From the NCBI GenBank assembly GCA_035642535.1, contig DASQSE010000003.1, positions 1-64,000 on the forward strand: a stretch of DNA of 64,000 nt. Reading direction: 5' to 3'. The stretch is from Jatrophihabitans sp035642535. GTDB taxonomy: Bacteria > Actinomycetota > Actinomycetes > Mycobacteriales > Jatrophihabitantaceae. The translations under genes were made by a program, and so were the position numbers. The notes beneath the pieces were generated by a model that searched no databases, was not told the origin of the DNA, and saw nothing but the letters and a program-made list of their open reading frames with translations. This document shows, one piece after another, positions 1-7,465 of the stretch (position 1 is the stretch's first letter; each line of letters begins with the position of its first letter).

Positions 1-399
1 AGCCAGGACGGGCTCGGCCGGCTCGCCCAGGACGAGGCGCCGCGCCCGGTGCACTGGCCCAACCTGAAACCCGAGGAAGCCATCGAAGAGTGGAACGAGC
101 TGTGCGGCTGGGTCGAGCGGCTGCGGGTCCGGTTCCCGAACGCCATCCGGGTGCCGGACTGCTGGTGGCGGCACAACGACCTGGTCGAGGTGCTCGCAGC
201 GCTGCGTGACTTCGAGCGCGTCTGCTTCAGCGACACCGCACCCGCCACCGCGCCGGTCGAGTGGCAGCGCGCGTTACGCGACATGGAGATCCGCATCGAG
301 ATCCGGATCAAACGCTTCACCTGCGCCGTGGACGCTCGCGGCCGGCGAGACCCGCAAGATTCAGACCGAGCTCGGCAGCGTTACCGCGGCGATCAATGA
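1..399 (+). CDS. DUF4913-like protein, 5' end outside window
   Basis: The frame is open from the first base, so the start lies outside the window. The visible part has a tryptophan-rich pattern: HWPNL, then EEWNELCGWVERLR, then PDCWWRHNDLVEVLAAL, then EWQRALRD. From memory this matches DUF4913, a domain found mainly in actinobacterial mobile elements and plasmids; its function is unknown. The C-terminal 30 residues after the FTCAV stretch are arginine-rich and low in complexity and may be out of frame. It lies just upstream of a recombinase remnant and a tRNA gene, which fits an integrated element. The family call rests on pattern recognition only. Confidence 0.55.
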   Translation, partial: SQDGLGRLAQDEAPRPVHWPNLKPEEAIEEWNELCGWVERLRVRFPNAIRVPDCWWRHNDLVEVLAALRDFERVCFSDTAPATAPVEWQRALRDMEIRIEIRIKRFTCAVDARGRRDPQDSDRARQRYRGDQ

Positions 400-627
400 G
401 TGGGAGCTTCGCAAGACAGCGTCGCTCCGCTCAGCGAAGGCCAGGTGCGCCATGCCATCGGGGGCGCGAGCGAACTGGTGGATGTGCTCGCGGCTGCCGA
501 CCGCGCCAACCGCGCCGACCTCTGCAGGGCGCTTGGTGTCCAGCTCCGATACACAAAAGAAGCTGCATCCGGGGTGGAACGCGTCCACGCCCGGTTGCAG
601 CTAAGGAGTAGCGGGGGCAGGATTTGA
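335..627 (+). pseudogene. C-terminal remnant of a large serine recombinase
   Basis: Two plus-strand frames carry what looks like one protein tail. Around 335-412 one frame reads RKIQTELGSVTAAINEWE. From about 400 the neighbouring frame reads LSEGQVRHAIGGASELVDVL, then AAADRANRADLCRALGVQLRY. This alternation of a coiled linker, a 'LVELL-ADP-DRAELY-ALG-RL-Y' motif and a short tail is how many actinobacterial large serine recombinases end. No catalytic serine domain is present and the frame changes near 400, so this is a decayed fragment. The second frame stops inside the 3' end of the adjacent tRNA gene, as expected for an integrase beside its attachment site. Confidence 0.45.
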
Positions 628-682
628 ACCTGCGACCTCTGGGTTATGAGCCCAGCGAGCTACCGAGCTGCTCCACCCCGCG
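609..682 (-). tRNA. initiator tRNA-fMet (CAT)
   Basis: Read on the minus strand from 682 to 609 it folds as a 74-nt cloverleaf without encoded CCA. The acceptor 5' strand is CGCGGGG and the anticodon loop CTCATAA gives anticodon CAT. Two initiator hallmarks are visible: positions 1 and 72 are mismatched (C with T), and the anticodon stem has three consecutive G:C pairs (GGG against CCC next to the loop). The T arm contains TTCAAAT. It delivers formyl-methionine to start translation. Its 3' end abuts the recombinase remnant, consistent with use as an integration site. Confidence 0.95.
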
Positions 683-731
683 TCGGTCCTGCCAGCTTAC
701 CCAACGCGCGAGCGGCGCTCCAAATCGCCCG

Positions 732-1571
732 CTATCGACCGGCTGCGCGCCGCTCGTAGGCCTCGCGAGCGGGGGAGTGCGCGGCATCGGTGAGCAGGTG
801 GTGGACGCCGCTTGCGCGTAGGAACCACTCCTGTCCGCGGCGCGGGAAGAGCGCCAGCATCCGGTTCAGTGCGTTCAGGCTGCGCGGCACGAACACGTCC
901 AGCCGCGGCTTCTTCAGCGCCTCGACGATCGCGTCGGCGACCTGCTCGGGCGTGACCGTCTTGACCATCCAGTGGTCCTTGACGCCGTCGATCAACTCGG
1001 TGCGCACGAGCGCCGGCATGACGCACGACACGTCGACGCCGCTGCCATGCAGCTCGCGACTCAGCGATTCGCTGAGTCCGACCACGCCGAACTTCGTCGA
1101 GCAGTAGGTCACCACGCCCGGGAAGCCACCCTTGCCGGCGGCGGACGCGAGGTTGACGATGTGCCCGCGCCCGCGCGGCCGCATCCGCTGTACCGCGAGC
1201 TGCGACCCGACGATGACCGCGTGCAGATTGATCTCGAGCTGGCGATGGAGCGAGTCCGGCGATTCCTCGTGGAAGGCGGCGACGGGCATGATGCCGGCGT
1301 TGTTGATCAGGACGTCGAGCGGGCCGAGCTCGTCCTCCACCTCGTCGAGGAACGTCGCGAACCCTGCATGGTCGGTGACGTCCAGCTTGCGGGCGATCGC
1401 ACCCGCGCCGAGCTCGCCGGCGACCGACGCCGCAAGGTCTCCGTCCAGATCGCCGAGCGCGAGCCGGCCGCCCGCGCGCGCCACCGCCCGCGCGGTGGCC
1501 GCGCCGATGCCGCGCGCCGCGCCGGTGATGACGACGACCTTGCCGGTCAGGTCACGAGGCGGTCGAGCCAT
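732..1571 (-). CDS. short-chain dehydrogenase/reductase (classical SDR)
   Basis: A 279-residue NAD(P)-dependent oxidoreductase of the classical SDR family. The cofactor motif TGAARGIG is at residues 16-23, NNAG at 90-93, and the catalytic set Ser143, Tyr156, Lys160 is in order (SAAG, then YCSTK). The arginine after the first glycine pair suggests a preference for NADP(H), which is inference. The ATG at 1571 is chosen because GGAGG lies 6-7 bases upstream. It is divergent from the molybdate operon and shares a 150-bp intergenic region with it. The substrate cannot be read from the sequence. Confidence 0.85.
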   Translation of the reverse strand: MARPPRDLTGKVVVITGAARGIGAATARAVARAGGRLALGDLDGDLAASVAGELGAGAIARKLDVTDHAGFATFLDEVEDELGPLDVLINNAGIMPVAAFHEESPDSLHRQLEINLHAVIVGSQLAVQRMRPRGRGHIVNLASAAGKGGFPGVVTYCSTKFGVVGLSESLSRELHGSGVDVSCVMPALVRTELIDGVKDHWMVKTVTPEQVADAIVEALKKPRLDVFVPRSLNALNRMLALFPRRGQEWFLRASGVHHLLTDAAHSPAREAYERRAAGR

Positions 1572-1708
1572 GAGCGTCCTCCGCAGATGTGGCCGGGTGG
1601 TCACATCGAGTCTGCCGCGCCGCGCGCCTGGATGCACGCCGGGATCGCTACGACCGCAACAGCGGCGATAAAGACGACAATCAATCCGCAACTGCGGTAT
1701 CAATAGCC

Positions 1709-1714
1709 TAGAAT
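1709..1714 (+). promoter_or_regulatory. candidate -10 box (TAGAAT) for the molybdate operon
   Basis: TAGAAT lies 7 bases before the ATG of the MerR/TOBE regulator. This spacing places the transcription start at or next to the start codon, so the message is probably leaderless. No convincing -35 box is seen. Confidence 0.45.
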
Positions 1715-1721
1715 TGGCCGC

Positions 1722-2129
1722 ATGCCCAGTTACCGGTTTCGTGAAGCCGCGGAACTGCTGGGCGTCAGCGACGACTCGCTGCGCCGCTGGGCCGACACCG
1801 GCCGGGTGGCGCCCTCCGTGGACGGCGCCGGCCGCCGGGTCATCGACGGCGCCGAGCTCGCCCGCTTCGCGGAGCAGAACGCGGCGCCTGTTCCGGCAGC
1901 CGGGGCGGTCGTGCGCGAATCGGCCCGCAACCGGTTCGTCGGCCTGGTGACCCGCGTGGCGCGCGACACCGTGATGGCCCAGGTCGAGATGCAGTGCGGA
2001 CCGTACCGAGTCGTGTCGCTGATGAGCCGCGAAGCCGCCGACGAACTCGGCCTCGAGCCCGGCGTCACGGCGATCGCATCGGTGAAGTCCACGAACGTCG
2101 TCGTCGAGGTTCAGGAGGCCGGATCGTGA
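1722..2129 (+). CDS. MerR-type HTH / TOBE (Mop) domain molybdate-responsive regulator
   Basis: A 135-residue protein in two parts. Residues 1-45 are a short helix-turn-helix of the excisionase/MerR kind (YRFREAAELLGVSDDSLRRW). Residues about 67-133 are a TOBE/Mop domain (NRFVGLVTRV through ASVKSTNVVVEV), a fold that binds molybdate or tungstate oxyanions. It is the first gene of the mod operon and overlaps modA by 4 bases (GTGA). The likely role is sensing molybdate and controlling modABC transcription, doing the job of ModE without the ModE fold. Similar proteins are often annotated as molybdopterin-binding or helix-turn-helix proteins. Confidence 0.8.
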   Translation: MPSYRFREAAELLGVSDDSLRRWADTGRVAPSVDGAGRRVIDGAELARFAEQNAAPVPAAGAVVRESARNRFVGLVTRVARDTVMAQVEMQCGPYRVVSLMSREAADELGLEPGVTAIASVKSTNVVVEVQEAGS

Positions 2130-2902
2130 AGGTTCCCATTGCACTGGCCGCAGCGTTCGCCTTGCTCGTCGGCTGCTCTTCATCCGGTTCCGGAGATGGC
2201 GGCGACGGCACGGGGAGCAGCGGCGGCGGCGCACTGTCCGGGTCGATCGCGGTCGACGCCGCGTCTTCGCTCACCGAGGCGTTCGACACGCTCAAGTCGC
2301 AGTTCGAGGCGGCGCACCCCGGTACGACGATCAAGATCACCTACGGTGCCAGCTCCGACCTGTCGACGCAGATCTCGCAAGGAGCGCCGGTCGACGTCTT
2401 CGCCTCCGCCTCGACGACGAACATGGACGATCTCGGCGATCAGGCGGTGCATCCGACGAACTTCGTGGTCAACACGCTGGAGATCGCCGTCCCGCCCGGC
2501 AATCCGGCCGGTATCCAGTCGGTCGAAGACCTCGCGAAATCCGACGTGAAGGTCGCGGTCTGCGATCCGGCGGTGCCGTGCGGCGTGGTCGCCGCGCAGG
2601 TGTTCGACAACGCGGGTATCACCGTCCACCCGAAGGCCAGCCTTGCCGACGTCAAGTCGACCCTCGCCGCGGTGGAGTCGGGCGAGGTGGACGCCGGGAT
2701 CGTGTACGTCACCGACGTGCGCGCCGCGGGTAACCAGGTCGAGGGCGTCGAGATCCCGAGTGACGTCAACGCGACGACGACCTACCCGATCGCCGTGCTT
2801 AAGGACGCGCCGAACCCGGTGCTGGCGCAGGCGTGGGTCGACTACGTGCTCTCCGCCGCCGGTCGCAAGGTCCTGACGGCGGACGGCTTCGGCAGGCCGT
2901 GA
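2126..2902 (+). CDS. modA: molybdate ABC transporter substrate-binding lipoprotein
   Basis: A 258-residue extracytoplasmic solute-binding protein. The GTG at 2126 gives a lipoprotein signal ending in the lipobox LLVGC (Cys17), followed by a Gly/Ser-rich linker. The mature part has the ModA features: AASSLTEAFDTL, then YGASSDLSTQIS, then GAPVDVFASAS, and later the GEVDAGIVYVTDV hinge region. It captures molybdate (or tungstate) outside the membrane and hands it to ModB. It overlaps the upstream regulator and the downstream modB by 4 bases each, so the four genes should be translationally coupled. Confidence 0.93.
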   Translation: MKVPIALAAAFALLVGCSSSGSGDGGDGTGSSGGGALSGSIAVDAASSLTEAFDTLKSQFEAAHPGTTIKITYGASSDLSTQISQGAPVDVFASASTTNMDDLGDQAVHPTNFVVNTLEIAVPPGNPAGIQSVEDLAKSDVKVAVCDPAVPCGVVAAQVFDNAGITVHPKASLADVKSTLAAVESGEVDAGIVYVTDVRAAGNQVEGVEIPSDVNATTTYPIAVLKDAPNPVLAQAWVDYVLSAAGRKVLTADGFGRP

Positions 2903-3702
2903 CTCGGCGGGGGGCGGGCGCCGGCACGCCGGCGGTTGTGGTGCCGCCGGCACTCGTCGGCGTGCTGTTCCTGCTCCTGCCGACTGTCGCGCTGCTCATC
3001 CGCACGCCGTGGACCCGGCTCGGCGCGATCTATGGCGATCAGCACGTCTGGACGGCGCTGCGGATCTCGCTGGAGTCGTCGCTCGAGGCCACCGCCGCCT
3101 CACTGTTCTTCGGCGTGCCGTTGGCGTGGGCGCTCGCCCGGCTGCGGGTGCCGGGGATCGGCCTGGCCCGGGCCGTCGTCACGATCCCGCTGGTGCTGCC
3201 TCCGGTGATCGGCGGCGTGGCGCTGTTCGACGGATTCGGCCGGAAGGGCGTGCTCGGTCACCCGATCAATTCCGTGCTGGGCCAGGACCTGCCCTTCTCA
3301 TTCCCCGGCATCGTCCTCGCGCAGATCTTCGTCGCGATGCCGTTCCTCGTCATCACCGTCGAGGGAGCGTTCCGGATTGCCGACCGCGGCGTCGAGGAGG
3401 CCGCCGCGACGCTCGGGGCGTCCCGCTCACGGATCTTCCTGTGGGTCACGGTCCCGCTCGTCATGCCCGCGATCGTCGCCGGCGCGGTGTTGTGCTGGGC
3501 GCGCGCGCTCGGCGAGTTCGGCGCGACCTTGCTGTTCGGCGGCAACGTGCAGGGCTCGACGCAGACGCTGACGACGCTCGTGCTCAGCGTGTTCCAGCAC
3601 GATCCGGCCGATGCGCCCGCGCTCGCGCTGCCGCTGATGGCCGTCGCGGTCATCGTGCTCGTCGGCCTGCGCGACAGGTGGCTGCGGCCGGTCTCATCAT
3701 GA
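2899..3702 (+). CDS. modB: molybdate ABC transporter permease
   Basis: A 267-residue integral membrane protein beginning at the GTG that overlaps the modA stop. Several hydrophobic segments are present, with the permease coupling motif EEAAATLGASRSRIFLWVTV in the second half. That EAA loop contacts the ATPase ModC. The tail LPLMAVAVIVLVGLRDRW is a final membrane segment with a positive end. Length and motif order fit ModB. It forms the channel through which molybdate enters, and overlaps modC by 4 bases. Confidence 0.93.
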   Translation: MTRRGAGAGTPAVVVPPALVGVLFLLLPTVALLIRTPWTRLGAIYGDQHVWTALRISLESSLEATAASLFFGVPLAWALARLRVPGIGLARAVVTIPLVLPPVIGGVALFDGFGRKGVLGHPINSVLGQDLPFSFPGIVLAQIFVAMPFLVITVEGAFRIADRGVEEAAATLGASRSRIFLWVTVPLVMPAIVAGAVLCWARALGEFGATLLFGGNVQGSTQTLTTLVLSVFQHDPADAPALALPLMAVAVIVLVGLRDRWLRPVSS

Positions 3703-4757
3703 CGCTTCTGGTCGACGGCGCGGTCCGGCTCGGCGAGTTCCGGCTCGAGCTGTCGATCGAGGCCCGTCCCGACGAGGTGGTGGCGCTGCTCGGCCCGAAC
3801 GGCGCCGGCAAGTCGACCGTGCTGCGGGTCGCCTCCGGCCTGATCGGCCTCGATTCCGGCGTCGTCCGGCTCGACGGCCGCACGTTGGACGACGCAGCGC
3901 GCGAGGTGTTCGTCGAGCCGCAGTTGCGCAGGGTCGGCGTCGTGTTCCAGGATCACCGGCTGTTCCCGCACCTGCGCGTCCTCGACAACGTCGCGTTCGG
4001 GTTGCGCGCGCAGCGCATGCCGCGCCGAGCTGCCCGCGATGCAGCGCGCGACTGGCTGCGCCGGCTCGACCTCGATGAACTCGTGCACCGCCATCCGCGG
4101 CAGCTGTCCGGCGGACAAGCGCAGCGGGTGGCGCTGGCCCGGGCGCTCGCGTCCGCACCGGACGCCCTGCTGCTCGACGAGCCGTTGGCCGCACTCGACG
4201 TGCAGACCCGCTCCGAGGTGCAGGGCGAACTGCGGGAGCATCTCGCGGCCTTCCCCGGGCCGACGATCCTGATCACGCACGACCCGATCGAGGCGTTGCT
4301 GCTCGCCCAGCGCATCGTCGTCCTCGAACGTGGCCGGGTCGTCCAGGAGGGTTCGCCCGCCGAGATCACCTCCCGGCCGCTGACGCCTTACGTCGCCAAG
4401 CTCGTCGGCATGAACCTCTACCTGGGCACGGCATCGGGCGATGTCGTACGCGTCGATGGCGGCGGCTCGATCGTCGCGTCAGAACCGCCGGCCGGCCGGG
4501 TCTATGCCGCGATGCGGCCGTCTGCGATCACCGTGCACACCGAGGCGCCGCACGGATCGAGCGCGCGCAACATCTGGGCTGCGACGATCACCTCGCTCGC
4601 GCCGCTCGGCGACCGAATCCGGGTGACGACGGCCGGCGAGCTCGCCGCGACCGTCGACGTGACCGCGGCGGCGGTCGCGGATCTCGATCTTGCGTCCGGC
4701 CGGCAGGTGTGGTTGTCGGCCAAGGCGACCGACGTGAGTGCCTACCCGGCCCCATAG
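3699..4757 (+). CDS. modC: molybdate ABC transporter ATP-binding protein
   Basis: A 352-residue ATPase. Walker A GPNGAGKST is at residues 32-40, the signature LSGGQ at 136-140 and Walker B LLLDE at 157-161, followed by the switch histidine in ILITHD. A C-terminal TOBE domain (about 285-350, AATITSLAPLGDRIRVTT) is typical of ModC and may bind molybdate as feedback. The ATG at 3699 overlaps the modB stop. It powers molybdate import through ModB and completes a regulator-modABC operon. Confidence 0.93.
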   Translation: MTLLVDGAVRLGEFRLELSIEARPDEVVALLGPNGAGKSTVLRVASGLIGLDSGVVRLDGRTLDDAAREVFVEPQLRRVGVVFQDHRLFPHLRVLDNVAFGLRAQRMPRRAARDAARDWLRRLDLDELVHRHPRQLSGGQAQRVALARALASAPDALLLDEPLAALDVQTRSEVQGELREHLAAFPGPTILITHDPIEALLLAQRIVVLERGRVVQEGSPAEITSRPLTPYVAKLVGMNLYLGTASGDVVRVDGGGSIVASEPPAGRVYAAMRPSAITVHTEAPHGSSARNIWAATITSLAPLGDRIRVTTAGELAATVDVTAAAVADLDLASGRQVWLSAKATDVSAYPAP

Positions 4758-4760
4758 GCT
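4755..4760 (+). promoter_or_regulatory. candidate leaderless promoter -10 box (TAGGCT)
   Basis: TAGGCT starts inside the modC stop codon, and its last T lies exactly 6 bases before the ATG of the MoaD-like gene. That arrangement is typical of leaderless actinobacterial transcripts and repeats at many genes in this window. Confidence 0.45.
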
Positions 4761-4766
4761 GGGCGG

Positions 4767-5003
4767 ATGCCGTCGGTCACCGTCCGCTACTGGGCGGGTG
4801 CGCAGCGCGCGGCCGGCGTCAAGCGCGAGTCACTGACCGCGGCGACGGTCGGCGAGTTGCGCGCCGAGCTGGCGGCGCGGCCGGCGCTCGCGCAGGTCGC
4901 CGCGGTCGCATCCTTCCTGGTCGACGGGCAGCAGGTCGGCGACAACACCGCACTGCCCGACGGCGCCGAGGTCGACGTGCTGCCGCCGTTTGCCGGCGGC
5001 TGA
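4767..5003 (+). CDS. moaD: MoaD/ThiS family sulfur carrier protein
   Basis: A 78-residue ubiquitin-like protein (MPSVTVRYWAGAQRAAG at the start) ending in the Gly-Gly tail (PPFAGG). That tail is the site of adenylation and thiocarboxylation in sulfur carriers. MoaD is the small subunit of molybdopterin synthase and provides the dithiolene sulfur of the molybdenum cofactor. Its place directly after modABC supports MoaD over ThiS, but no MoaE lies next to it. It has no Shine-Dalgarno; a TAGGCT box 6 bases upstream suggests leaderless expression. Confidence 0.82.
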   Translation: MPSVTVRYWAGAQRAAGVKRESLTAATVGELRAELAARPALAQVAAVASFLVDGQQVGDNTALPDGAEVDVLPPFAGG

Positions 5004-5067
5004 ATCCGTAGCACGCGACGCGACCAACGGAAACCGCGGCGAAACATCCAGGCGCGACCTTCGCGGC

Positions 5068-5271
5068 ATGGTGGACGAGACGTACGTGACCCACGCGGCC
5101 TGGGTGCGGCAGGTCGGCCGGCCCGATCTGATCGACGAGGTCGCCGACCAGTTCGAACGGCCGGCCGGGGACGGGGCGGAGTCGTTCTGGTCGCGCCGCG
5201 AACGTGCGCGCTGGACGTGCACCTCGCGCGGCTGGCGGGCGAAGCAGCGGATCCTGCGGCTCGTCGGCTGA
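5068..5271 (+). CDS. small basic protein of unknown function
   Basis: A 67-residue protein without a recognised family. It has an acidic N-terminal half (DLIDEVADQFE) and a very basic, tryptophan-containing C-terminal half (SFWSRRERARWTCTSRGWRAK). The ATG at 5068 is followed at once by an in-frame GTG; neither has a clear ribosome binding site. It sits in a tight plus-strand run between the MoaD-like gene and acylphosphatase. The opposite strand here is antisense to acylphosphatase, so this strand is the more likely one. Confidence 0.45.
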   Translation: MVDETYVTHAAWVRQVGRPDLIDEVADQFERPAGDGAESFWSRRERARWTCTSRGWRAKQRILRLVG

Positions 5272-5303
5272 GCAGGTCGGCGCGCTCTGACTACCGTGGA
5301 CAC

Positions 5304-5570
5304 GTGGCGCGGATGACGGCAGTGGTGAACGGGCGCGTCCAGGGCGTGGGGTTCCGCTACTGGGTGCGCCACGAGGCGGGCTCCCTCGGGCTTGCGGGGT
5401 CGGCCACGAACCTGCCCGACGGCCGGGTCGAGGTGATTGCCGAGGGTGCGCGAGAGGCCTGCGAGACACTCCTGTCGGCGCTGCGCAGTGAGGGCACACC
5501 CGGTTACGTCAGCGACATCTCGGTCACCTGGTCGGAGGAGAGCGGCGCCGCGCGTTTCCGGGTGCGCTGA
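5304..5570 (+). CDS. acyP: acylphosphatase
   Basis: An 88-residue protein with the acylphosphatase signature GRVQGVGFRYWV near the N-terminus (phosphate-binding loop with the catalytic arginine) and the catalytic asparagine in ATNLPDGRVEV. It hydrolyses acyl phosphates such as acetyl phosphate or carbamoyl phosphate. The GTG at 5304 is preferred because TACCGT ends 6 bases before it, a leaderless arrangement; an ATG at 5313 is the alternative. Confidence 0.93.
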   Translation: MARMTAVVNGRVQGVGFRYWVRHEAGSLGLAGSATNLPDGRVEVIAEGAREACETLLSALRSEGTPGYVSDISVTWSEESGAARFRVR

Positions 5571-5571
5571 G

Positions 5572-5982
5572 TCAGCCGGCGACGCTCGGGCCGGCGCGCT
5601 CGATCGCGAACCGAATGAGCACGCGCTCGTCGCGCGCCATCGCAGCGCGGTAGTCGTCCCAGTCCGGGTGTTCGCCGCTGATCGAGCGGTAGTAATGGAC
5701 GAGCGGCTCCATCGCCTCGGGCAGCGAGACGACCTCGGCGGTGCCCTCGGCCTGCACCCAGTCTCCGTAGAACCGGTCGGCGAAGACGCTGATCGCGATG
5801 CGCGGATCGCGGCGCAGGTGTTGCACCTTCATCGCGGTCTCGCGCGTGCTGATGACGACGCGGTCCTGCTCGTCGAGAGTCACGAGCACCGGGGACAGCG
5901 CCGGCCGCCCGTCCCGGCGAAACGTGGCCATGACCGCGTGATGGTTGTTGCGAATGAAGTCCTGCACGGTTGCGACGTCCAC
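5572..5982 (-). CDS. PPOX-class (split beta-barrel) F420/flavin-dependent protein
   Basis: A 136-residue split-barrel protein of the pyridoxamine 5'-phosphate oxidase-like class. Visible landmarks are HHAVMATFRRDGRPALSPVL at the start, then STRETAMKVQHLRRDPRIAI, then YGDWVQAEGTAEV. In actinobacteria many such proteins bind F420 or FMN and reduce small molecules. The GTG at 5982 has GAGGAG about 6 bases upstream. It lies immediately downstream of the CoA-binding-domain gene on the same strand (10-base gap), so the two are probably one transcript. The substrate is unknown. Confidence 0.8.
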   Translation of the reverse strand: MDVATVQDFIRNNHHAVMATFRRDGRPALSPVLVTLDEQDRVVISTRETAMKVQHLRRDPRIAISVFADRFYGDWVQAEGTAEVVSLPEAMEPLVHYYRSISGEHPDWDDYRAAMARDERVLIRFAIERAGPSVAG

Positions 5983-5992
5983 GAGCTGCTCC

Positions 5993-6409
5993 TCAGCCGG
6001 TAGGTGCGGCGATGCCGAGGCGTCGCTGTTCGACGATCAGGCAGCGGTTCTCGACGTAGAGCAGGCCGGCATCCTGCGCGATGCGGAGCGCCTCGTCCGA
6101 TTGCAGGTGCAGTTGCAGCCAGAGCACTGAGGCGCCGGCGGCGACAGCCTGCCGGGCGATGTCCGGGGTTTGGTCGGACGGGCGGAACACGTTGACGAAG
6201 ACGGGCTGCGGCGCATCGGCGAGCGTCGGGTACGCCTGCTCGCCGACGATCGTTCCGCCGCGCGGGTTGACCGGAACGATGCGCCAGCCGTGCTCCTGCA
6301 TGTGAACCGGCACATAGTGCGCCGCCTTGTGCGCTGCGTTGCTGGCGCCGACAACGGTGATCGTGTCGTAGGTCCGGAGGATTTTCTCGACCGTTTCGTC
6401 CGTGTCCAC
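5993..6409 (-). CDS. CoA-binding domain (Rossmann) protein
   Basis: A 138-residue single-domain protein. It has the CoA-binding fold seen in YccU-like proteins and at the N-terminus of ADP-forming acyl-CoA synthetases: TITVVGASNAAHKAAHYVP, then VPVNPRGGTIVGEQAY, then VENRCLIVEQRRL at the end. It binds CoA or a related nucleotide; its physiological role is not known. The GTG at 6409 follows TACTGT by 6 bases, a leaderless promoter whose -10 box overlaps that of the divergent gene at 6433. Confidence 0.85.
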   Translation of the reverse strand: MDTDETVEKILRTYDTITVVGASNAAHKAAHYVPVHMQEHGWRIVPVNPRGGTIVGEQAYPTLADAPQPVFVNVFRPSDQTPDIARQAVAAGASVLWLQLHLQSDEALRIAQDAGLLYVENRCLIVEQRRLGIAAPTG

Positions 6410-6415
6410 AGCTAC

Positions 6416-6425
6416 ACAGTACGGT
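6416..6425. promoter_or_regulatory. fused divergent -10 boxes
   Basis: ACAGTACGGT holds two -10 boxes sharing the central TA. TACTGT on the minus strand ends 6 bases before the GTG at 6409. TACGGT on the plus strand ends 7 bases before the ATG at 6433. Only 23 bases separate the two start codons, so both messages should be leaderless and the two promoters cannot be occupied at once. Confidence 0.5.
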
Positions 6426-6432
6426 CGAGGCG

Positions 6433-6957
6433 ATGAACGGACCCGGCACCCTCGAATGGACCGCGCCCATCAACCTGGTCGCTGCGCCGGTCGCCGCCGC
6501 GCTCGAGTCCTGGGGCCGCGCCGACGTGCTCGCAGCGCCGATCGACCCGGGCGTCGCAGACACCGCCGCATTCTGCGAGACGTACGGCGTGGCGATGGAG
6601 GACTCCGCGAACTGCGTGGTGATCGCCGGCCGACGTGGCGAGGTCACTCGATATGCGGCCTGCGTCGTGCTGGCCACTACGCGCGCGGACGTCAACGGCG
6701 TGGTGCGCAAGCGCCTCGACGCGCGCAAGGCCTCGTTCGCGCCGATGGAGGACGCAGTGGCGCTGACCGGTATGGAGTTCGGGGGAATCACGCCGCTCGG
6801 GCTGCCCGGAGACTGGCCGGTGCTGATCGATCGCGCCGTGCTCGACCGCAAGGTCGTCGTCATCGGCAGCGGGCTGCGTCGCTCGAAGATCGCGCTGCCT
6901 GCCGAGGCCCTCGCCGAACTGTCCGCCGCCGAGGTGATCGACGGGCTGGCGTCCTAA
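6433..6957 (+). CDS. YbaK/EbsC-family aminoacyl-tRNA deacylase
   Basis: A 174-residue protein of the YbaK/ProXp editing fold, which hydrolyses mischarged aminoacyl-tRNA. The core reads NCVVIAGRRGEVTRYAACVV, then TRADVNGVVRKRLDARKASF, then TGMEFGGITPLGLP. The conserved lysine and the GGI(T/S)P-G loop are present. A second, more typical YbaK lies at 22516-22995, so this copy may have a different tRNA or amino-acid specificity. Its end overlaps the convergent soxR gene by 4 bases. The ATG is chosen for the -10 box 7 bases upstream. Confidence 0.78.
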   Translation: MNGPGTLEWTAPINLVAAPVAAALESWGRADVLAAPIDPGVADTAAFCETYGVAMEDSANCVVIAGRRGEVTRYAACVVLATTRADVNGVVRKRLDARKASFAPMEDAVALTGMEFGGITPLGLPGDWPVLIDRAVLDRKVVVIGSGLRRSKIALPAEALAELSAAEVIDGLAS

Positions 6958-7412
6958 CCTGCCTGTCGCAGTGGGGCCGGCAGGTAGGCCGCGCCAGGGC
7001 CGCGCACGCTCGCCATGTCGGACGGATTCTGCATCGCACACGTCTTGAGCGACAGGCAGCCGCAGCCGATGCACGAATCCAGCCCGTCGCGCAGCTTCTC
7101 GAGTGAGGCGATCTGGTCGTCGAGCCGCTGCCGCCAGGTGCGGGAAAGGCGCGCCCAGTCCGCGCGGGTGGGGGTTCGGCCGTCGGGCAGCGTTGCCAGC
7201 GCGGTGGCGATCTCGTCCAGGGTCAGCCCGACGTTGCGCGCCGCCCGGACGAACGCGAGCCGGCGCAACACATTGCGCTCGTACCGGCGCTGGTTGCCCG
7301 AGGTGCGAGTAGCGCGCACCAAACCCTCGCGCTCGTAGAAGCGGAGCGCGGACGGCGCGAAGCCGCTGCGCTCGGCGACCTGACTGACCGTGAGCAGGTC
7401 CGTCGTACGCAT
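6954..7412 (-). CDS. soxR: SoxR-type redox-sensing MerR regulator
   Basis: A 152-residue MerR-family regulator. The winged helix is at residues about 7-50 (TVSQVAERSGFAPSALRFYE), followed by a long dimerisation helix and the [2Fe-2S] cluster motif C-I-G-C-G-C-L-S-x3-C with cysteines at 114, 117, 119 and 125. SoxR senses redox-cycling compounds through this cluster. The ATG at 7412 has AAGGAG about 11 bases upstream. It is divergent from an SDR gene, with a perfect 16-bp palindrome between them. In actinobacteria SoxR typically controls a few oxidoreductase genes. Confidence 0.93.
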   Translation of the reverse strand: MRTTDLLTVSQVAERSGFAPSALRFYEREGLVRATRTSGNQRRYERNVLRRLAFVRAARNVGLTLDEIATALATLPDGRTPTRADWARLSRTWRQRLDDQIASLEKLRDGLDSCIGCGCLSLKTCAMQNPSDMASVRGPGAAYLPAPLRQAG

Positions 7413-7432
7413 CGAGGCATGTTCTCCTTGAC

Positions 7433-7448
7433 TTGAAGTTGACTTCAA
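7433..7448. promoter_or_regulatory. candidate SoxR operator
   Basis: TTGAAGTTGACTTCAA is a perfect inverted repeat (7-bp arms TTGAAGT and ACTTCAA, 2-bp centre). It lies between a possible -35 TTGACT (7428-7433) and -10 TACAAG (7450-7455) for the SDR gene. It resembles the known SoxR box in layout. Confidence 0.65.
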
Positions 7449-7465
7449 CTACAAGCATGAACTGC

